This document shows positions 31,284 to 43,200 of a DNA stretch of 64,000 nt, piece after piece. The notes under the pieces were generated by a model that saw nothing but the letters and a program-made list of their open reading frames with translations, searched no databases and was not told the DNA's origin. Origin of the DNA: Plutella xylostella (lineage: Eukaryota; Arthropoda; Insecta; Lepidoptera; Plutellidae); the NCBI RefSeq assembly GCF_932276165.1, contig NC_064005.1, forward strand, positions 1,550,001 through 1,614,000, read 5' to 3'. Numbering within the stretch: the first letter of the stretch is position 1; each line of letters opens with the position of its first letter. Both the position numbers and the translations under genes were made by a program.

Positions 31284-34200
31284 CTAGCTTTTGTCTAGTT
31301 TTCTTACAAGTCCGGGTGGTGGGGACACTAGAACTTTCCTAGACAGTCTGATTTGACCCGACACGGGGTCGCGACCGAAGTATTTGACCTGGATCTCTGA
31401 GCCGACGTCCAGGCCTAGCGCTGACGGGTGCATTATCTGTAATGGAAATATATCCCGTTAGTTCACTGTCAATTTCGTAAGATTTAAATAATTATGTAAT
31501 AATGATCGGGTTTCTGTAGCAATTTGGCAGTGCAGTGCATATGTCGCAGATTGTACCGCCAGATGGCGACTCTATTGCACCATCTTTCATTTCACTTGAA
31601 CGGTGCCGAAACTACCACTAGGCAAACAGCACATTAGAAAGTCAATCATGCTCTGAAAATCGCTGTTAGTGATACGCTCGAATCACAAATTATAAATAAA
31701 AGCCCAAACCTCACCTTCCGATGGTCCAACTGCGAGTTATGCAGCAGAGTAGGACTCATGCCGGGGTACAGCGTGACCAGCACTCCTATGTCCCTCATTT
31801 CAACTACTTTAGCTTTGTACACGGCTCCAAACTCCAGGTCTGGCGTGCGTTCGGTGGACAGCCACGTGTCGATGCGAGCTTTAGCCTCGTCCATGGCGGC
31901 TTGTGATGGTGCGAACACGCTGTATTTTGTCTCGTCTATTGGGGTTATCTGCGGGTTAGAAGGTCGGGTGTGAAATGTGTAAGAGCATATTTGTCAATTT
32001 ATAGAGGGTGTGGGATGAAAAATCATGCCGGCACAGCCTTGCTAAAGTATATAATTTTAAAAGTTTAAATATTATTACCTGTACACCAGTTTCTATGTAA
32101 AGCTTCTTCAGGTTGGATCCTCCAAGACCTAACAGTTTAGGCCTCTTGTGTATTTCTACTTCCATTTCTTCTAATACCGGCATATTTTCTTTACGACCTT
32201 GTCTGAAAATTATCATTATTTTCTTACAATTTGTCAGAATTGTCTCATGCATATATTGGTTCTGGGATTACCTATCTATGTGTAGGCTTCATACAAAAAG
32301 CATATTTTACTAAGTACTTATGTAAACTTGGAAAGGGTAACGGCCTCTATTACTTAACGAAATATCTTATGCAATAATAGTTACCTTGGCTTGTCTATAC
32401 ATTGGTTCATAATATCTATAATTTTACTCTTCGCTTCGCAACCTCTTTGTATAGATTCCATGACGATCTTGAGGGGAAGCCCCGGTATCTTGATGTCTGC
32501 TTGGAACGCTGTGATGCCCTTCTTAGTACCCGCTATTTTAAAGTCCATGTCGCCAAAGTAATCTTCTATGCCCTAGGAAAAGCGAAAGGTTGTATTGAGT
32601 GTAAAGTTCGTCGTTATAGAAATTGGATAAGATTTTTGACAATAGCAGTTAAAATTGTACAGAAATTCCAAGAAAAAATATTCTGCTATGCCAGTATTCA
32701 CCAAAATCATCATTATAATATCAACACACACCAAAATTGTAAAACTGATACACCTAAAACGCCATCTCCAAAGGTACGAGTGTAAAACATGACAAACTAA
32801 ATTCACCAGCCCCGAACAGGCAAACGTGGAAAGCCATCCAGCTCACTCCGACGATTAATCAGGGAACCATAAGTATAAGCAAACCGAAGACAGAGCATTT
32901 TGGCGATCAATCGCTAAGCCCAAACCTATATCAAACATTTGAAAAAATCCCACCAAACCTACAAGTGTAAACCATGCAAAACTGAATTCACCAGCAGATC
33001 CGTGAGTATCCTGTAGTCGGCTATGTGTCCCGCGTAGTCGTGTCTCGTGACCAGCCCGACGGCGACCCCGGCGGCCGGCGCGCACAGCGGCACCCCCGCG
33101 TCGTACAGCGGCAGCGACCCCGCGCACACTGATGCCATTGAGTAAGTGCACAAAATAGATAGGCACAAGTGTCAATTTTACACATAAGCGGGCTCAAGTA
33201 AGTACACATAGACACTGCTCACGGATACGATATCTCGCATAAAGCTCGAGCTAGTTCGGACCAGTGCGAGCGCGACGAAAAGGCATGCCACCACTCACAT
33301 GGACATCTCACACACGGTCATCCAACCCCAAGCTAGGCAGAGCCTGTGATATGGGTATCGGACAGCTGATATATCTACACAGATACATATAGATAGACAC
33401 ATAAATTATTAAAATTATGTATCTATGTAGGAATGGAGCATTATCATTTATTATTATTTGGATGAACAGAGTGTGTGAAGAAAGGAAGAAAGCATCGATT
33501 GTCTATGAAAGGATGAATGAGGGATGAATGGAAGATTAGCAAAAATGTAGTTGTGCTCAAATATAAATTGTTTTAAAGGATGTAATACTAAAATAAACGT
33601 GATTCAGTGTTTCAAATACGACGAAATAAATTGGAAAAAGTTATTGGTGACAAAGTTGGTCGCTAGTCACTAAATATTTGAAGACGAAGACGAAAAATGA
33701 CGACGCAAACAAGAAACGACGGAAGAAGTAACGCGATGCTTGGTAGCATGGTGTCCAACGACAAATTCTGCGGAATTACTAAATTCAGTGGAGAAGATGA
33801 GACGTATTCTTCGGTGAAGTGGGCCGCCGATATTGAAGATAATGCCGAGATATTCGGATGGAGTGCCCGGCAGAAACTCATTGTCGCCCGACAATCGCTC
33901 GTTGGTACGGCTCAGTTGTGGCTGAGATCGGAGGAGACGTACAAAACATTTGAAGAACTAAATGCCGCCTTACAAAACGAATTTCCTGATGAATTAAATT
34001 TAAATAGCAAGGAAATGCACGAGCATAGATACCCAGAAGAAGAAAATGACAGCCATAGACACAATTCATGTGAAGAAGAAGAAGAACAGAGTGACAGCTT
34101 AGAAATGTCAATGTCAAACAGTTTTGAAGACGATGTAAACAAACAAAGTTTGCATAATGAAAAGGAGAAACTGATGAACATTTGCGAAAAATCTGTAAAT

Positions 34201-37200
34201 ATGTTGATAGATAACGGAAATGACGTTAACCTTATTGTAGACGATGTATATATTGTAAAAAGTGAAGATGAAATGAAGACAATGAGAGATGAACCAATCG
34301 ATATGAAGGCCAATCTCAAAGATATCCCTGAAGCACAGTGGCCAACGCGTATATCATCGATGGAACAGATTTCAGTGGAGGAAGAAGTAGAATGGTTAAG
34401 AGAGGGTATAATTCAAGAAAGTTACTCAGATTATTCTTATCCTCTGGTGCCGGTGACAAGGAGAAAGACAAGGAAGGTGAAAAAGTTTAGAAATCAAGTA
34501 GTACCGAGGCGAAGAAGGATAAGAAGACGAGTGACAAACGAGAGAAGAAAAATAAGAAGAGAATCGATACACGAGATTAAAAAGATGAAAGGAAAGAAGG
34601 TAAAGAAGATGAAAAGAAAGAAGACAAGAAAGAAGAAAAGAAAGGAAGTGATATTGGGAGAAAGAAAGATAAAAGTGATGATGAACGAATGATGGCGAAT
34701 GTGTGTGTTTTAAGTTGTAATGCCGTATTTGTTTATGTTTATTAGTTAAGAGGTTAATCATTTAAGTTGTTTTAAAGGCACATGCTGAGGGCAGCATGTA
34801 AGCAGGATGGCCGAGTTGTAGGAATGGAGCATTATCATTTATTATTATTTGGATGAACAGAGTGTGTGAAGAAAGGAAGAAAGCATCGATTGTCTATGAA
34901 AGGAAGTTTGACGGGATGAATGGAAGATTAGCAAAAATGTAGTTGTGCTCAAATATAAAATTGTTTTAAAGGATGTAATACTAAATTAAACGTGATTCAG
35001 TGTTTAAATAGTTTTGGTTTTCATTTCCACCGCCTGGTCCCACAATTTTGGGGGCTCGTCCGGGATCGAGCGTGGAACGGAAAAGGACGCACTCAGCACA
35101 TTCCTCACATTCACATCCCAAAATTGTGGGACCAGGCGGTGGAAATGAGAACTAAGCTGATTTAATCACTAAATCACGTTTATTTCGGTTAAAACATCTT
35201 TTAATACAATTTATATGTGAGCACAATTACATTTTTGCTAATCCTCCATTCTTCCCGTCAAACTTCCTTTCATAGACAATCAATGTTTTCTTTCTTTCTT
35301 CACACACTCTGTTCATCCAAATAATAATAAATGATAATGTTCCATTCCTACAACTCGGCCATCCTGCTTACATGCTGCCCTCAACATGTGCCTTTAAAAC
35401 AACTTAAATGATTAACACCTTAACTAATAACATATAATAAATGCTAATAATAATAAACACATACAACATCACAACTAAAAACACACGCATTCGTCATCAT
35501 TCGTTCATCATCACTTTTATCTTTCTTTCCCCCAATATCACTTCCTTTCTTTTCTTCTTTCTTATCTTCATCCTTTTCATCTTCTTTTCCTTCTTTCTTT
35601 TCATCTTTTGAATCTCGTGTTTCGCTTCTCTTCTTATCTTTCTTCTCACACGTGTCACTCGCCTTCTTATCCTTCTTCGCCTCGGTACCACTTGACTTCT
35701 AAACTTTATCATCTTCCTTGTCTTTCTTCTTGTCACCAGCACCAGAGAATTAGAATCTTCTGAGTAACTTCCTTGAATTATACCCTCTCTCAACCATTCT
35801 GCTACTTCTTCCTCCACTAACTTCTGTTCCATCGATGATATACGCGTTGGCCACTGTGCTTCAGGGATATCATCTTTGGGAATAACCTTCATATCGATTG
35901 GTTCATCTCTCATTGTCTTCATTTCATCGTCGCTTTTTACAATATACACATCGTCTACAATAAGTTTAACGTCACTTCCGTTATCTATCAACATATTTAC
36001 AGATTTTTCGCAAATGTTCATCAGTTTCTCCTTTTCACTATGCAAACCTTGTTTATTTACATCGTTTTGAATTGACATTGACATCTCTTTGCTGTCACTC
36101 TGTTCTTCTTCACCTGAATCGTATCTATGATTGTCATATTCTTCTTCTGGGTATTTATGCTCGTGCTTTTCTTTGCTATTTAATTCATCAGGAAATTCGT
36201 TTTGTAAGGCGGCATTTAGTTCTTCAAATGTTTTGTACGTCTCCTCCGATCTCAGCCACAACTGAGCCGTACCAACGAGCGATTGTCGAGCGACAATGAG
36301 TTTCTGCCGGGCACTCCATCCGAATATCTTGGCATTATCTTCAATATGGGCGGCCCACTTCACCGAAGAATACGTCTCATCTTCTCCACTGAATTTAGTA
36401 ATTCCGCAGAATTTGTCGTTGGACACCATGCTACCAAGCATCGCGTTACTTCTTCCGTCGTTTCTTGTTTGCGTCGTCATTTTTCGTCTTCGTCTTCAAA
36501 TATTTAGTGACTAGCGACCAACTTTGTCACCAATAACTTTTTCCAATTTATTTCGTCGTATTTTCGTCTTCGTCTTTAATGGCCGTCGTCGTCCTGTGTG
36601 CTCATCATCACGCGTCGTTTTTTGGCATTTCCACGCTCGATCCCGGACGAGCCCCCAAAATTGTGGGACCAGGCGGTGGAAATGAAAACCAAAACTATTT
36701 AAACACTGAATCACGTTTAATTTAGTATTACATCCTTTAAAACAATTTTATATTTGAGCACAACAACCTTTTCTTTTTAAGTTGTTTTAAATGCACATGC
36801 TGAGGGCAGCATCTATACAGGATGGCCGAGTTGTAGGAATGTAACATTATCGTTTAATAATATTTGATAGTGCAGAGTGTATGATAGGAACTATTGTCTA
36901 TGAAAGCGAGTATTATCTATGAAAGGAAGTATTGTCTATGAAAGGAACGAAGAATGAGTGAGTGAAAGGATTAAGAAAAGATGGAGGATTAGAAAAGGTT
37001 GTTGTGCTCGAACATAAAATTGTTTTAAAGGATGTAATACTGGAATAAACGTGATTCAGTGTTTAAATACTTTTGGTTTTCATTTCCACCGCCTGGTCCC
37101 ACAATTTTTGGGGCTCGTCCGGGATCGAGCGTGGAACGGAAAAGGACGCACTCAGCACATTCTAGTCCTCTGGTGTTGGTGACAAGAAGAAAGACAAGGA

Positions 37201-40200
37201 AGATGATAAAGTTTAGAAGTCAAGTGGTACCGAGGCGAAGAAGGATAAGAAGGCGAGTGACACATGAGAGAAGAAAGATAAGAAGAGAAGCGATACACGA
37301 GATTAAAAAGATGAAAAGAAAGAAGGAACAGAAGATGATAAGAAAGAAGACAAGAAAGAAGAAAAGAAAGGAAGTGATATTGAGGGAAAGAAAGATAAAA
37401 GTGATGATGAACGAATGATGACGAATGTGTGTGTTTTAAGTTGTAAAGCCGTATTTGTTTATTATTATTAGTTAAGGTGTTAATTTATGTTGTTATTTAT
37501 TTGAGTTTGTTGTTTGTTTATTTAAGTTGTTTTAAAGGCACATGCTGAGGGCAGCATGTAAGCAGGATGGCCGAGTTGTAGGAATGGAGCATTATCATTT
37601 ATTATTATTTGGATGAACAGAGTGTGTGAAGAAAGGAAGAAAGCATCGATTGTCTATGAAAGGATGAATGAGGGATGAATGGAAGATTAGCAAAAATGTA
37701 GTTGTGCTCAAATATAAATTGTTTTAAAGGATGTAATACTAAAATAAACGTGATTCAGTGTTTAAATAGTTTTGGTTTCCATTTCCACCGCCTGGTCCCA
37801 CATCTATCTATATCTAACACACTACAACATTCGGTCGTCATGAAATAGGCATGAAAAGTGAAGTGAATACATGCGGTGGATTTCTGTTTCTATCTATTTT
37901 GTGGCTAGAACCTGAAGAATTTCCCAACCAACCTACAGTCCTACCAATGTAAAACATTTAAAACAAAATTCACCAGCAGATCAGTGAGTATCCTGTAGTC
38001 GGCTATGTGTCCCGCGTCGTCGTATCTCGTGACCAGCCCGACGGCGACCCCGGCGGCCGGCGCGGACAAGGGCACCCCCGCGTCGTAGAGAGCCAGGGAG
38101 CCGGCACATACTGATGCCATTGAGCTTGAACCTGAGGAAAGGATTTAGAATGTATTACGAGGAGTACTTGTGATACGGTCAAGTCCTAAGGGTGTCAAAT
38201 GTGAGTGCAAAAGGTTGTCAAATAAGATAATTAAGAAAATTAGCGTCTGGGTGACAAACACTACAGCTAGACTAGCGTTTGTCAACGTGGTGAAAGGAAT
38301 TAAAAGCGAAAAGCTTTATTCATTGAACAAATGATTGATGTGTTTGCCCTCCTTCGACGCCGATGATGATGGCAGTTGTAGTCTTTTCATATATTCGTTC
38401 CAGTAAATCAAGAGTACATTCCAATTTTCTGTAGCTATCAACAGCCTTATATTGCAACAGGTATATTCCGCTTACCATTAGACTCCAGCACCTGCGCAGT
38501 GACCCTCACAGTGAGCGGCTGCGCGGGCACGGCGGGCAGCAGGCCGCGCTCCGCCAGCGCGCCGTGCCCCGCCTCCCGCCGCCCCGCGCCGCCCCCGCCC
38601 CGCCCCACCTCGCCCGTGGCGTAGGGCGGGAACTCGTAGTGGAGGAAGAAGTTCTTCTCTTTTAGGCCGCTGTGGAGGGATGAAATGATAATTTACTGGC
38701 TGTTCCCTGCGCGCTTTGCTTCGGGAGTGATAGCGAGGGAATATCGTGATAAAAAGTAGCCTTTATATTAATCCAGGGTGTCAGCTAACTTCACACACAA
38801 TTCATTCAACCATTTTGACGTGAAGAAGTAACAAACATACACACAGACACACAAACTTTCGCTTTTATAATATTAATAGGAAGGATTTTGTACAAGCAAA
38901 CTATAAAGTCCTGACATCAAAGAGTGCGATTTAGCTAAGACTTTTAATGATCATCAGTTATTTACTTACTTTAACATACATTTTAAAAATAACATACCGA
39001 TTGACTATGGATTTTTAACGATTAAATACGATCTTAAACAATTAGTTAGGATCCACTTCCGTTTTCACGACTTTATAGTTGGACTGTAAATTCTGTGGCT
39101 AAAATTCATACCTAAAACACTATTCCCATCGGCTTCCATTTGAATTGATTGATTTGATATAAATGTGGATGTTTGTTACTCATTCACGGGAAGACTGAAG
39201 AAGAAAATGAGTATACAGGAAGCAAACAACAAACCCTGAAAATTAAGTCTAAAATTTATGGTAAATTTAGTACGATATAGTTATATTTTTGTAATAACTT
39301 ACCTAGTAAGCATAGTCAAAGGGTCCATCTTGAGCGCACTCTCCGGAGAGTCGAAGGTGACGGTGCTGAGCACTTGCGTCTGCCCGCGCTGGAACAGCGC
39401 CGAGCCGTGGAGGGGCTCGTAGAGGCCTACCTGCGGGGACGTGTAAGTTATACAGGGTGTTGGTGTAGTGGTATGCTAGGCGATAGGGGGTGAGTATGGG
39501 GGTCACTATGTATAAGTTTTGTTCTACGACTAAATAATACTTTTCGGCTTAGAACACCACTTTTGATAGAGCTATAAAAGAAAGTCATGTTACTCTATTT
39601 ATAACTCCAGCGCGAATAAAGCGATTTGGCTGAAAATTGGTATGGACTTTTAATCCAGAATTGCCACGGGAAAACTTATTGGGGAATCTGAGTTCAAGGC
39701 TAAAGCTAACCGTACACACAGCAAATGGATTTTTAGGCCTTTAAGACTTCAAACTTAACTTCTACTTAAAAATATAAAGTTAAATATGACACCAACCTCA
39801 CAACTAATATCCCTCAGCTGACACTCATCCCTCCCATCGCACCGCGTCCCGTCAAAGATGCAGTCTCTGAATATCTGCTGCAGGTTGTCAGTGAAGGTGT
39901 CCGACAGCACCGACACTTCGACATTAGTGTCACGTAGTTGGTTGAGCACTGTCGCGCGGAGGGCTGAGAGAGCGTTGTCTCGGGAGGTCTTGTCGTGAGA
40001 GTAGTCACTGGAATAGATAGATAAATAAAGGTTTATGTAGTCCAATAAATGAACTGTAACCCATATTATTATGCTCATAAGATCTAAACTGCCTACCTAC
40101 GAATGGATTATTTACCATTCCTTTGGTCAACTGCTGGTTGGTAGATTATTATATGTCTGGATGAGCACGAGCAGGTTTCCTAACTAAGACAATGAGGCAA

Positions 40201-43200
40201 AATCGCGGCGAGTGCTAAACACAACTCTGAAAAAAGCGTTTAATTTTTTTGTGATGATTGGATTATTCGTTGGCGTATGTGTATTGTTTCTGAAGGAGCA
40301 TACTTTGAAAATGATAAAATTGGATGAATAACAATCATTTTTTGTTTTATTGATCCCGATACTTTTTACACAGAATGAATAATAATAATAATAATAATCT
40401 TTATTTGCACACCATGAAACATAACTTAAATTTAACTTAATTAACATACATGCACAAATGGCGGTCTTATCGCTAAGAGCGATCTCTTCCAGACAACCGC
40501 TATAGGTAAAAGTTAAACATTGGAAAAGGGCACTTAGGTGTACTTAATTACGAAATTAACAACTAAAAACAAACAAATTATTGAACACATAAAATACATA
40601 GGGTAACGTAACGTACCTTGGGACGCTGAGAATGAACCTGTGTATCAATTATCGCGATAATTATTGGCCCCAGTATAAGAAGGTTCAACATCATAATCGT
40701 TTTCAAAATTCACACACCTGAGTATCTCTCTAATCTTCATAGAAGACAGCGTCCGGATGCTCTCCACGACAGCCGGGTCGAGCGGCGCGGGCGCCTCGTA
40801 CTCGCGCTTCTGCTCTCAAAGAAGGAAGAAACTTGGGGCCGCTGATTCGAATCCCGCCCATGGAAAATATTCGTGTGATGAGCACTTTTGTTACCCGACT
40901 GCCGAAGGAGGAGGGTAATGTTTTTTGCCTTTTGTCTATCTATGTATTTGTAAAGTTATAGCATCGGTCCGACACTGTAGATAGATAAGACGTCCACTGA
41001 CATGAGTATCTCCCTGATCTTCATGGAAGACAGTGTCCGGATGCTCTCCGCCACGGCCGGGTCGGCCGGCCGGTACTCGCGCTTCAGCCGCCCGCGCTCC
41101 CCGGCCAGCTTCTCTATCGCACTCTCACGGTGAAGAGAAATATCATGGGAAAACTTGCACATCTAGATTTTAGATGTGTACCCTTAGAGCATTGTACTCA
41201 TTCAAAATTCGTGTGAAGAGTACTTTTGTTTTCCATGTGTCTATCTATTTGGGTAGACATATTAGCCGTCCGACACCGGTAGATAACTATATCAGCTGTC
41301 CTAGTCTTATTCTGTTAGTTAGTTAGTTTGGGGTCGGCTAGCCGTGTTTAAGATGACACATACCTTAGTATCTCCCTAATCTTCATGGAAGACAGTGTCC
41401 GGATGCTCTCCGCCACGGCCGGGTCGAGTGGCGCAGGCGCTTCGTACTCGCGCTTCAGACGCCCGTGTTTTTTGGCCAGCTTCTCTATCGCACTCTCACG
41501 GTGAAGAGCAACATCATGGGAAAACTTGCACATCTAGATTCTAGATGTGTACGGTCAGGTGCAAAGAAACCTGACCCCTCTCTCATACTAACAATGCTTC
41601 TGAGGGGGGTCAGGTTTATCTGCCCCTTACTGTACTAAAAGCATTATACTGATTCAAAAACGGCGATACGATTCGCGACCTATCACTTGAGTACAAATGT
41701 ACAGCTAAAAGCGGGTCTAGCCCTTTCGGGATTACAGTCAGTAATTTCTCCTAATTTTAACAAACCTCAATATCTCCCTAATCTTCATGGAAGACAGTGT
41801 CCGTATGCTCTCCACGACAGCCGGGTCAAGCGGCGCCGGCGCCTCGTACTCGCGCTTCAGCCGCCCGTGTTCCTTGGCTAACTTCTCTATGGAGCGGACT
41901 ATGTTCTGTGCTTCTTTTGTACCTGGAAAGGTGGGAGTATTGGTGTTAATGCGTTGTTTGTGTGGGTGAAAATACAAATAGTTTACTTATAGCAGTAAAA
42001 GTCACAGACATTATGTATACCTATTACCTACTAAGCCAGATTTTGTACCATATGCAAATACAAGGAAAACACTTTCAGTGAATGGATATTTTTATACTGT
42101 ACTTAAAAATAAGATAGTGTTTTCAGAGTTTAAATTATAGTCAACGTTTAGATTTTGATTATCTAGAAGTGGCCTTATTGGCTATTAATTTATTAGTTGT
42201 GTTTTGTACCTATTACTTCCTATTGGTACAAATAAGGAGCCATTACAGTAACAGATTTAGAAACTACATTTGCAAGCTACATGCACGGGACAAAAAATTA
42301 GCCATCACCACAGTCACAAAATATCCAATGCAAACTTACATTCGTACCTAGTTTGATGGCTTTCAGTAGGTCCTGTTGTAGAATGTTATTAGCGCTGCCT
42401 TCCAGCATGACCACCAGGTTGCTGGCTGCCGCGGTCACCACAAGGTTCAGCTCCGACTTCTCCATGTCCTTGCGGGTTGGGTTCACAATTATCTCGTTGT
42501 CTATTTGGCCTATTCTGCAGGGGGGAAAGCATTTGTTGGTTTGTGTTTAAGAGATATGATATAAAAAAGTTCAGCATTCCAAAACTAGATATAGTATTAT
42601 ACGGTAGACAATGTTAATTTAATGAGCCTTTGATTTTATTTTTAAAATAAAACATATGCACCAATATTGTATGAAACCTCAGTTTGTGTATGTATGTGTT
42701 TGTATGTCGTAACTCATAAGTACTTACTTATTTATATGAATTGTTCTTGTGTACCTACCTAATAATAAGTTCTTTATTCTATTAATTGTAATTTAGAGGA
42801 ATGGCTAGTGGTCGTACAAACTGTAAAAAGTTTCAGAATCACTAGGTTAAGCGAAAAATATTTTGTAAACTTTTGTCTTAAATAAATAAATAAGTGTATT
42901 CACATGAGTGAGTCAAATTTTTAGGTCCCCTGAAAAGTCACTTATCCCTGTATGAAATTAATTTTGTCTATGGTTTATATATGTATGTCGCAGGCATCTG
43001 GTTTAATCTCCTGTTTGATTGAACCGCTAGCCCGTTCATTGGGTGACGCTTGTACAATCAACGTTCGGCCTAGTCATACAACTGAGTAGCGTCATCCAAT
43101 GAACAGGCTAGCGGTTCAATCAAACAGGAGATTAAACCAGATGCCTGCGACATATATATTTTGTGTGTAAGTCATGTTTAGTTATGCTGAAAAATCATAA

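Larger units (their letters stand above)
33426..37802. mobile_element. Three-copy (+/-/+) composite of a gag-only LTR retrotransposon
   Basis: Six LTR-like blocks of the type TGTAGGAATGGAGC ... GCCTGGTCCCACA occur. Forward: 33426 (3' part deleted), 34817-35044, 36832-37103 and 37577-37802. Inverted: 35125-35352 and 36662-about 36766 (truncated). TCTA flanks the outermost ends (33422-33425 and 37803-37806), the expected 4-bp target duplication, though the surroundings are TCTA-rich. Two copies keep a single gag-like ORF; the third is a deleted remnant. No RT core, RNase H or integrase is present, so movement would need a helper. The composite lies in PNPT1 intron 9, between exon 9 and its duplicate. 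Confidence 0.85.

Noticed and set aside
35049..35066. Perfect 18-base match to the gammaretroviral primer site, possibly indicating a vertebrate retrovirus or contamination
   Set aside because: The tRNA-Pro 3' end is highly conserved in animals. The ORF is gypsy-like, the copies lie inside a moth gene, and the flanks share its repeats.
33878..36514. Long antisense frames opposite the gag-like ORFs
   Set aside because: They mirror codon bias of the real ORFs; the sense frames carry start, domain motifs and matching ends in both copies.
42984..43154. Canonical pre-miRNA
   Set aside because: Arms are too long and nearly perfect for a typical animal miRNA; kept only as a hairpin element with possible small-RNA output.
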